Assembly (NCBI GenBank): GCA_019894875.1
Contig: JAGXNR010000004.1
Coordinates: 24,072-88,071, forward strand
Origin: Promethearchaeota archaeon
GTDB taxonomy: Archaea > Asgardarchaeota > Lokiarchaeia > Sigynarchaeales > SOKP01
Length of the DNA: 64,000 nt
Direction: 5' to 3'
Shown here: one piece after another, positions 43,401-49,792 of the stretch
Numbering within the stretch: position 1 is the first letter of the stretch
Layout of the letters: each line of letters starts with the position of its first letter
Notes under the pieces: model-generated
What the model saw: only the letters and a program-made list of their open reading frames with translations
Database searches by the model: none
Told to the model about the DNA's origin: nothing
Program-made: the position numbers and the translations under genes

Positions 43401-44932
43401 AAAAGAAAAATTTAATCATTAATACACAAGAAAGCATAAAAAAGAATCAAGAGGAACAAAATTCTCTGCAAAATGATATTGATACTCTCACTTCACAAAA
43501 AGAAAATTTTTGGGAATTAACGAGTAGTATACAGAAACAGATAGGAGATAAAAATAAGGAACTAGAAGAAGTTATGGATCGATTGAGAGCACTTGAAAAT
43601 GTTATGAGGATAATTAATACAATTGAAGATATAAAAAATGAAAATATTGAGGCAAAAGATAATATTGAAGCTTGTTTAAAACAAATAAATGAGTTGGATT
43701 CTCAAGTAGAAGAAATACAAATTAAAGTAGATCAAACACAAAAGATAATAGATTCATTCAGAAATGAAAAAATTAAAGAATTAGAATCACAAAAAACTGC
43801 CCAAAAAGAATTAAATAAAATAAATAAAGATTTACAAAAACAACAACAAAAATTAAATGAATTAAATAAAAACAAAGAAAGAGAACAGAAAATTAGTGAA
43901 TTGAATCAAGAAATAATTGAAACTGAAAAGCAAATTCAATCAGTGTTAAAAGAATTAGAAACATTTCAAGATGATTTAAACTCAGAAAATAAGAAGAAAG
44001 ATGCCAAACAAGATGAAATAGATAAATCAGCTAAAGAAAAGGAAGAATCTTGGAAGAAACAAAAACAATATCAAAAAACGATTACAGACTTTAAATCAGA
44101 TCTTTCAATGGAGAATTCAAAAAAGAACAACTTTGAATCCAAGAAAATTATCTGTGCGGATCAAATAGAAACGCTATTCCAAAGATCTAAAGAGTATGGC
44201 TCCTTACCACCTGTTACTGAAAATCTTTTAGAAGGCGAACTACAAACAGATATAGTGGAAGCTACGAATAAGAAAAAAGCCCTTGAACCCGTTAATTTAA
44301 AAGCAATTGAACAATATGATACAGTAAAGGAAAGATTTGATGAAATAGATATGCGTAGACAAACAATTCAGAGAGAAAGAAAATCAATTTTAGATGCTAT
44401 AGATAAAATTGAGCTGGAAAAAACACGTACGTTTATGAAATCTTATCATGAAATAAATCGTGAATTTTCACGTGTATTCCAGAAATTGTCTCCCGGGGGT
44501 TCAGCAAAAATGATATTAGATCGTCCTGATAAACCTTTTGAAGGGGGAATTAGTATAGAAGCGAGACCAAGAGGAAAAAAGATTAGTTCATTAGAGATTT
44601 TAAGCGGTGGAGAAAAGACACTCGTGGCACTCTCGTTTATCTTTGCCGTTCAGGAATTTTACCCAGCACCTTTTTACATTATGGACGAGATTGATGCAGC
44701 TCTCGATGGCCCTAACGTACATCGAACTTCCGTGGTCATAAGAGAATTCTCTCAACAAGCACAATTTTTAGTGATCAGCCACCGTGAAGAAAATATTGTA
44801 AACTCAGATAGAATTTATGGAGTTTCAATGCAACAAAGTGGAATTACTGATATTTTTAGCGTTGATTTGGAAGAAGAGGCTAAAAGGCTTTTAGAACTTG
44901 AAGATATCGAACAAACTATAACAGAAAATTAA
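40478..44932 (+). CDS. smc: SMC chromosome-condensation ATPase, long-armed, hinge not recognisable
   Basis: 1484 residues; typical archaeal SMCs are near 1170. The head is canonical: Walker A GPNGAGKS (33-40), Q-loop region NQFVLQGKIVELTHM (near 145), signature LSGGEKTLVALS (near 1374) and Walker B FYIMDEIDAALD (near 1400). Two long Lys/Glu/Asn-rich coiled-coil arms run about 170-690 and 815-1290. Where the globular glycine-containing hinge should be (about 690-815) there is only a helix-rich segment (NISVESIKGNIQQS, SAEDFKKYVLDIVDIMKTVE, SELAAEMSLMLKSIMETLKL). TTG start, supported by GGAG 7 nt upstream. Forms loops or condenses DNA with ScpA/ScpB, whose genes follow. Confidence 0.93.
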   Translation: MTYIKKISMTGFKSFGDRTVTIKLSSGFTSIVGPNGAGKSNIIDALCFALGRLSKKTMRAKNLEDLIFAGSRGKNPSQRASVTMYFDNSDNVFPGGTDTFEISRTIKRGGGGGYKMNGIKSTRQQILNALAAANIDPDGSNQFVLQGKIVELTHMNAESRRFFIEDLIGLQKYDEMKDSTLKELEKAERDLGQFEAIFKEVSSQLKKVEKEKNDALLWKEFDEQVNFLNSQLIALKISKLREEEDDLEKKIDISLKIIEEIKEKINRQEDILTQESLVMDNIQTAINEKEKEREIITEAITQLKTEISSNQTTSNFAKQSIEKLNNEIVNLTSLQMKLEEGQTIDTLIEGVVNDVSESENKIEEAKKEIEKRQQTQSELDIKIKNSEEEKSIFNSEISKIQQKISSNNAQTKVLKSNIKKNEEKKIKLENELNKLKKDAESIDEAIDDAKKVENAKRSEIDNLKTQLIDENQKQKDLEKEINKFQESKNLLNSKLVNLQSNLSSLNTEINMNNGSIQDLNNKKINIETKIQELSDGKDTEVVVKDLLSENEKTNKEISGLKAKLKEENSNYKKNEQNLELLKVKKNSFGSEINDNQGKIDTINTELKIYTKELTKIEREKNSLDLQVNTLTKNILNINDDLEKFSIKKDNIQGRLEDLSKEKENLLKKIESSEIEYEKNTTDITGILQILNMLTQNINISVESIKGNIQQSNAEAIETSAEDFKKYVLDIVDIMKTVEELGTDSELAAEMSLMLKSIMETLKLFTDNADDTIYQLIEKVKESADIEIQSSTMNFDNFVQDLMEILENVYISLRKLTMSKSQELYKQLEEISENINSQTDDFNLIENKLTEINIQKKHYTENASSINRRLDEINKRNQELNERIIKSNQEIDEREGIINERKKETEDLEQEIQKLEGSKETYWDNISNIQDTIEKRQLDLESLRDKLQELHGIQNLFENIVEIEENIQKLNNLIDEKKNLIINTQESIKKNQEEQNSLQNDIDTLTSQKENFWELTSSIQKQIGDKNKELEEVMDRLRALENVMRIINTIEDIKNENIEAKDNIEACLKQINELDSQVEEIQIKVDQTQKIIDSFRNEKIKELESQKTAQKELNKINKDLQKQQQKLNELNKNKEREQKISELNQEIIETEKQIQSVLKELETFQDDLNSENKKKDAKQDEIDKSAKEKEESWKKQKQYQKTITDFKSDLSMENSKKNNFESKKIICADQIETLFQRSKEYGSLPPVTENLLEGELQTDIVEATNKKKALEPVNLKAIEQYDTVKERFDEIDMRRQTIQRERKSILDAIDKIELEKTRTFMKSYHEINREFSRVFQKLSPGGSAKMILDRPDKPFEGGISIEARPRGKKISSLEILSGGEKTLVALSFIFAVQEFYPAPFYIMDEIDAALDGPNVHRTSVVIREFSQQAQFLVISHREENIVNSDRIYGVSMQQSGITDIFSVDLEEEAKRLLELEDIEQTITEN

Positions 44933-44956
44933 ATTAATAATAAATGGTGAAATATT

Positions 44957-45961
44957 ATATCTGAGGAGAAGAATTCAAACAAAGACTATAATTTTGATCA
45001 AAGAACTGTACAACAATTAAGAGAATTTGCTATAAAAAATAAAATAAAAATTCCTTCAAAAGCGAAGAAAAAAGACATTGTTATATTACTTAAGGAAGTT
45101 GTATCTCATGATGGATTTATAGATAAATCTCAAGAAGTAGAAGAACCTGAGGAAGAGTTAGTTGCAGGTTTTAACGATGATGATGATGATTTTGCTTTAT
45201 TAAGAAAAGAAAAAATGGATTTAAAATTTTGGCAAAAACCACCCTTTTCAAGTTTATTAGATCCTGAATTAGCTAAAGAGTCTGATATCGCATTTTATGA
45301 CCTATCAAGTCTAGTAGACGAATTTTTTGGTAAAATGCTTAATGAAGATTTAATAAATTATAAGATATCTGGAATCGCCCTTAAAACTTCAGCTTCTTTG
45401 CATCATTATAAAATATCGAGTATAATACGAGAAGAGGAACAAATTCAAAAGAAAGAGGAGCTTGAGAAATTTCGGGAAAAACATTCAAGGTCAATTCCAA
45501 GAGCCCTACCCCAACCTATTCAACCAAAAATGCAAATTGCCACAAAAGATGAATTATTTGACGCAATGAGATCAGCAATAATTGAAGTAATGCAAAACAA
45601 GGAAAAATTAAAGAGAAGAAGAATACGACGAGAAGAAAAGCAACAACAAAAAATACAAATGAAGTCTAAAGCCCAATTACCAAGAGAGCTTTTAAAACAT
45701 ATTAGTGGCAAAGAACAAACAATACAGGAATTACATGATTCTTGGTATAATCGAATAAAGGGCACAATCAACTTAAATAATAAGAAAACTAGCTTATTTG
45801 AATTAACTAGTATTATAAAGGGTGAAGAAGATAGCAGCGTTGGGCGGAAATTCGCCCTAGTAAGAATGTTTTTAGCATTAATGTTTTTATCTACAGGGAA
45901 TAAACTAAATTTAGCTCAAGATGAAGATTTTAAAGATATTTCAATAGATATTAGAAAATAA
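44957..45961 (+). CDS. scpA: Segregation and condensation protein ScpA with N-terminal SAP-like domain
   Basis: About 334 residues from an ATA at 44957. The kleisin part starts at SSLLDPELAKESDIAFYDL (the family's L.LI....DI.DI pattern) and ends in the winged-helix VRMFLALMFLSTGNKLNL. The middle holds a basic Arg/Lys-rich linker (about 150-225). The first ordinary start, ATG 45215, would give 248 residues, but the frame is open from 44951 and encodes a SAP-like helix pair (TVQQLREFAIKNKIKIPSKA, then KKKDIVILLKE) and an acidic stretch. A GGTG (44946-44949) stands 7 nt before the ATA. 24 bp after smc, so clearly cotranscribed. Confidence 0.85.
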   Translation: MSEEKNSNKDYNFDQRTVQQLREFAIKNKIKIPSKAKKKDIVILLKEVVSHDGFIDKSQEVEEPEEELVAGFNDDDDDFALLRKEKMDLKFWQKPPFSSLLDPELAKESDIAFYDLSSLVDEFFGKMLNEDLINYKISGIALKTSASLHHYKISSIIREEEQIQKKEELEKFREKHSRSIPRALPQPIQPKMQIATKDELFDAMRSAIIEVMQNKEKLKRRRIRREEKQQQKIQMKSKAQLPRELLKHISGKEQTIQELHDSWYNRIKGTINLNNKKTSLFELTSIIKGEEDSSVGRKFALVRMFLALMFLSTGNKLNLAQDEDFKDISIDIRK

Positions 45962-45981
45962 TAACTGTTATTAATGAAATT

Positions 45982-46869
45982 ATGAATAATTCTAATGAAA
46001 ATTTAAAAGAGGATTCAAAGGAAAATTTAAAGGATGAGTTTAAAGACCATCCCGAAGGTCTTCTAGACAAAGAAAATGGGGAAAATAACGCAATGGAAAT
46101 TCAAGTAGATTCAAAAGAGAAGTTAGAGGATGAGTTTAAAGACCAAACCGAAGTTCTTCCCGATAAAAAAAATGAATCAAATGAAGTAATGGAAATTCAA
46201 GATGTTACAAAAGAAATTAATAATGAAAAACCTGAAGTAGAGAATTTAGATTTAATAAATGAAACAATAGTGGAAAATCTTGAAAGTGAAGTAGATGAAA
46301 AAGAAATTTTTGAAAAGCAATTAAGAGATTTCCACAGAAATCTAATTGAAGCCTCATTGTATGCCGCAGGTAGAACCTTAACTATAGAAGAAATATCAAA
46401 TAAATTAGAATTACCTAAAAAAGAAGTTGAAGAACTTATCAATGAAGTTGCGTTTGAGTATCTTGAGCGTTCTGCAGCATTATTCATTGCCCAAATAGGA
46501 GAAGGGTATCAAATGCAAATTAGACCAGAATATACGGAAAAAGTATCCAAATTTGCGAAAGGGGGGGCAATTGCAGAGAAATACTTGAGAACTTTAACTA
46601 TTATAGCTTTAAAACAACCAATCTTAAAATCAACTGTCATAAAATTAAGAGGAACAGGGGCTTATGAACATGTGAAATATCTTTTGGATAATTCATTTAT
46701 TGATGCTGTGAAAAAAGGACGATCTCGAGAAATAACTACAACAGATAAATATGCTGACATGTTTGGATTACCTAAAGATAAAACTGAGTTGAAACGTGCT
46801 ATGGTTAATCAATTAGGAATAAGTGAGGACGGAAATCCGATCCAATCAAGTGAAGATGAAGAAAAATAG
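45982..46869 (+). CDS. scpB: Segregation and condensation protein ScpB with acidic repeat tail
   Basis: 295 residues. Residues 110-280 are the two winged-helix domains of ScpB: LIEASLYAAGRTLTIEEISN, GYQMQIRPEYTEKVSKFAKG, TLTIIALKQPILKSTVIKLR and the end DKYADMFGLPKDK, which matches the GRPxxYGTTxxFL-type ending of bacterial ScpB in position. The first 110 residues are an unusual acidic extension with a 32-residue tandem duplication (DEFKDxxExLxDKxNExNxxMEIQ). ScpB dimers bind the ScpA kleisin and bridge SMC heads. 20 bp after scpA; convergent with valS, 8 bp away. Confidence 0.9.
   Translation: MNNSNENLKEDSKENLKDEFKDHPEGLLDKENGENNAMEIQVDSKEKLEDEFKDQTEVLPDKKNESNEVMEIQDVTKEINNEKPEVENLDLINETIVENLESEVDEKEIFEKQLRDFHRNLIEASLYAAGRTLTIEEISNKLELPKKEVEELINEVAFEYLERSAALFIAQIGEGYQMQIRPEYTEKVSKFAKGGAIAEKYLRTLTIIALKQPILKSTVIKLRGTGAYEHVKYLLDNSFIDAVKKGRSREITTTDKYADMFGLPKDKTELKRAMVNQLGISEDGNPIQSSEDEEK
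46012..46203 (+). repeat. 96-bp tandem duplication within scpB
   Basis: Two direct copies, 46012-46107 and 46108-46203, both starting GATTCAAA and both containing GATGAGTTTAAAGACC and ATGGAAATTCAAG. They encode a 32-residue acidic unit in the ScpB N-terminal tail. A partial, diverged third copy may precede at about 45995. Divergence between the copies is mostly conservative, so the duplication is old enough to be maintained. Confidence 0.8.
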
Positions 46870-46877
46870 AAGATGTC

Positions 46878-49487
46878 TCATTTCCGAGATTTATAAATAT
46901 AAACTCTAATCTTTAGATCTTCAATATCTTGTTTCAAATCTGGATTTTCTTCTAGTTTATTCTCCTCTGATATCTCAATTAAATCTAAATTTTCAATTCG
47001 AATAGTATTTTTGATATCTTCTCTTAATTTTTCAAGTTTTTTCAATTGATTTTCTTCTGTTAGAATAATCACTCTTGATATTTCTTGATTTAATGGTATT
47101 TGAAGTTTTGATTTACTCATTCTTAAAAATTTTATTATTTCAATCCCTACTTTACCAATATTAGCTAATTCTTCAGAAACTCCTGGATATTGACCTGGCC
47201 ATCTTTCCTGATGTATAGATTTTAAAGCTGTGAATTTTTTATAAATTATAGAACTTATTTCTTCAGATATAAAGGGCATTGTTACAGCAGATAAAATTAA
47301 AATCTTATAAAATAAATTTAATGCATTTTTTAGAGAGATTTTTCTAACTTGATGGTCATTAGAATAGAATTTATGCTTTATTGCTTCAATATAATTATCA
47401 CATAAACCATCCCAAAAAAAGGAACGTAAGCTAAGAGTGGCACCATGCCAATTATATTCATCAAAATTCTTCCCAATTATCTCTAAATTTTTGTTAAATT
47501 CAGAATAATAGAAACAATCAATTGCGGATAATTCCTCAGCTTTAATATTTAGATTAGATATTTCGATCTTATTCAAATTTAAAAATAAAAATCTATAAGC
47601 GTTCCAAATTTTTGTGATAAATCTAGATGTGCCTACTAATTGATCACATCTTATCCCGTATTTCTTATTAAATTTATCTTCTGGAAGTTTTGCGCTTTCT
47701 TCTAAGATAACGGAATTAGAAATAGGTTGTTTAGTTTGAAGATTTATCCACGAAAATTCAAATGGATAATCGTCTCCTAAAGATCCCATAGCAGCCCATT
47801 GTCTAATTGCGTCTGCACCATATAAAGGCATAATATCATCTGGTGAAATTGAATTTCCAAGACTTTTTGACATGTGACGACCATCTGGTCCTGCAACCAT
47901 CCCGTTTATCATTACTTCATAAAAGGGGTCCTTTCCTGTCAATTTTTTGCATCGGAATAAGGTATAAAATAGCCAAGTTCGGATAATCTCATATCCTTGG
48001 GGTCTATGAACTTTAGCTTTAAGATAGGTTTTTTCATAAAAATCTGAATCTTCTTTCCATTTGGCTATTTCTAATGGGGTGATACTTGAATCAATCCAAC
48101 AGTCACATACATCTTTTTCTCCAACAAGTTTAGTATTTTTGCATTTTGGGCATTCCTTAACAGGTGGTGAGGTTGTAACAGGATCTAATGGTAAATCTTC
48201 TTTAGACGGAGCAATAATTTCTCCACATTCAATACAATACCAAAATGGAATTGGTGTTCCAAAGACCCGTTGACGTGAAATTACCCAATTCCAATCTAAA
48301 CCTTTAGTCCAATCTAATAATCTTTGTTTTTGTTTCTCAGGGCGCCAAATCATATTTTCAGCAGTTTCAATTATGTCTTGAGTAAAATCTTTTACATTTA
48401 TAAACCACTGATAAACTGGTAGATATTCAATAGGTTTCCGGCAAGAAGAACGTTCTGAGTGAATAATTAAACTATGCTCATAATCTTCTATTTTTTCAAT
48501 TAATCTCAATTTCTCAAGATCTTTTATAATTTGTTCTCGTGCTTCAAGAATTGTAAGTCCTTGATATTTGGAATTTTCATTCATATGTCCGTCTTCAGTA
48601 AAAATCTGAATTTCCTCAAGATCGTACTGTAATTTCCATTTAATATCCATTTCATCCCCATATGTGCAAACATACACAATACCTGTTCCAAAATTCATAT
48701 CCACAAATTTATCCATATAGACACGTACCGTTCTATCAGTAAATGGGATTTTAACCTCAGCAGCAGAGAGATGATAATATCGGTCATCATTGGGATTAAT
48801 TAAAATAGCAACACATGCCTCCATATATTCTGGACGTGTTGTAGCGATTGTGATAAATTCATCTTCACTTCCAACAATTGGTAACTTCAAATACCATAAA
48901 TTACCAATCTCTTCCATATACCCTACTTCGGCTTTTGCTAGCGAAGTTTCACAATTCATACAATAATGTGTGGGAAACTTCTCTCGATATAGCCAACCTT
49001 TATTAAAGAAATGAAGAAGTGAAAGTTGAACTTTATACTTATAATCATCATTCATAGTTCGATATGTATAATCCCAATCTGAAGAGTATCCCAAGTCATC
49101 AAATTGTCTTCTCATTTTTTTAATATTTTTTTCAACCCACTCAACACATTTTTTCAGGAAAGCATCTCGCTGATGTTGAGAAACACCATATTCCTTTTGT
49201 ACAGCGAGTTCTACAGGGAGACCATGACAATCAAATCCTTGTGGGAAATACACATTATCTCCTTTCATTTTATGATATCTTGCTACAAAATCGATCCATG
49301 AATGATTTAATATGTGCCCCATATGAAGATCTCCACTTACAAAAGGGGGTGGTGTGTCTATCGAAAATATTTCACCTTCTTGATTAATATCAAAAGAGTA
49401 AATTTTTTCCTCACGCCAGTATTGCATCCATTTTTTTTGAACTTCCTTAAAGTTAAACCGTTTTGGATATGATGTTTCTTTCGACAT
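46878..49487 (-). CDS. valS: Valyl-tRNA synthetase
   Basis: 869-residue class I synthetase. The HIGH motif is HMGHI (residues 56-60) in GDLHMGHILNHSWID, and KMSKS appears as HMSKSLGNS (near 535-543). The editing CP1 domain (about 185-350) has TIATTRPEYMEACVAI. Zinc-knuckle cysteines CIECGEI and CPKCKNTKL lie near 420-450, and the anticodon-binding helices follow. YFPQGFDCHGLP(V)E-type residues identify Val rather than Ile or Leu. The length is normal for archaea. Convergent with scpB. The gene for a tRNA-Ala, not tRNA-Val, lies just upstream on the same strand. Confidence 0.95.
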   Translation of the reverse strand: MSKETSYPKRFNFKEVQKKWMQYWREEKIYSFDINQEGEIFSIDTPPPFVSGDLHMGHILNHSWIDFVARYHKMKGDNVYFPQGFDCHGLPVELAVQKEYGVSQHQRDAFLKKCVEWVEKNIKKMRRQFDDLGYSSDWDYTYRTMNDDYKYKVQLSLLHFFNKGWLYREKFPTHYCMNCETSLAKAEVGYMEEIGNLWYLKLPIVGSEDEFITIATTRPEYMEACVAILINPNDDRYYHLSAAEVKIPFTDRTVRVYMDKFVDMNFGTGIVYVCTYGDEMDIKWKLQYDLEEIQIFTEDGHMNENSKYQGLTILEAREQIIKDLEKLRLIEKIEDYEHSLIIHSERSSCRKPIEYLPVYQWFINVKDFTQDIIETAENMIWRPEKQKQRLLDWTKGLDWNWVISRQRVFGTPIPFWYCIECGEIIAPSKEDLPLDPVTTSPPVKECPKCKNTKLVGEKDVCDCWIDSSITPLEIAKWKEDSDFYEKTYLKAKVHRPQGYEIIRTWLFYTLFRCKKLTGKDPFYEVMINGMVAGPDGRHMSKSLGNSISPDDIMPLYGADAIRQWAAMGSLGDDYPFEFSWINLQTKQPISNSVILEESAKLPEDKFNKKYGIRCDQLVGTSRFITKIWNAYRFLFLNLNKIEISNLNIKAEELSAIDCFYYSEFNKNLEIIGKNFDEYNWHGATLSLRSFFWDGLCDNYIEAIKHKFYSNDHQVRKISLKNALNLFYKILILSAVTMPFISEEISSIIYKKFTALKSIHQERWPGQYPGVSEELANIGKVGIEIIKFLRMSKSKLQIPLNQEISRVIILTEENQLKKLEKLREDIKNTIRIENLDLIEISEENKLEENPDLKQDIEDLKIRVYIYKSRK

Positions 49488-49603
49488 TTTAAAACCTCTT
49501 AAAATGGGCTAATAATATAAACTTGTATAATATTTGATAAGTTAATAAGATTTATTCAAACCTAAGCTATTTCCGTTTGTTTTTATGAATTGATGATTAT
49601 TAA

Positions 49604-49705
49604 TGGACCTGACGGGAATTGAACCCGTGACCTCTTGAATGCGAATCATGTATTTAAGCGTTCTGCTTAAATAAATCAAGCGATCTTCCACTGATCTACA
49701 GGCCC
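49604..49705 (-). tRNA. tRNA-Ala (CGC anticodon) with a 30-nt non-canonical intron
   Basis: On the minus strand: acceptor GGGCCTG/CAGGTCC (one G-T pair), D-arm GATC-AGTGGAA-GATC, anticodon arm CTTGA-TTCGCAT-TCAAG once spliced (anticodon CGC), T-arm CGGG-TTCAATT-CCCG, discriminator A, no encoded CCA. A 30-nt intron at about 49649-49678 interrupts the 5' strand of the anticodon stem, not the canonical 37/38 site. It folds as a bulge-helix-bulge: 4-bp helix GAUU/GAUU flanked by 3-nt bulges CUU and CAU, and a 9-bp inner stem UAUUUAAGC/GCUUAAAUA with an AGAAC loop. A repeated TGA leaves a 3-nt ambiguity in the exact boundary. Confidence 0.92.
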
Positions 49706-49792
49706 AAATATAATTATTTACTATTATATTTTTAAAATCAAATTAACTAAAATTTTTTATTATTTTTTTGAGATTTTGAAATAAAAAAGAGA

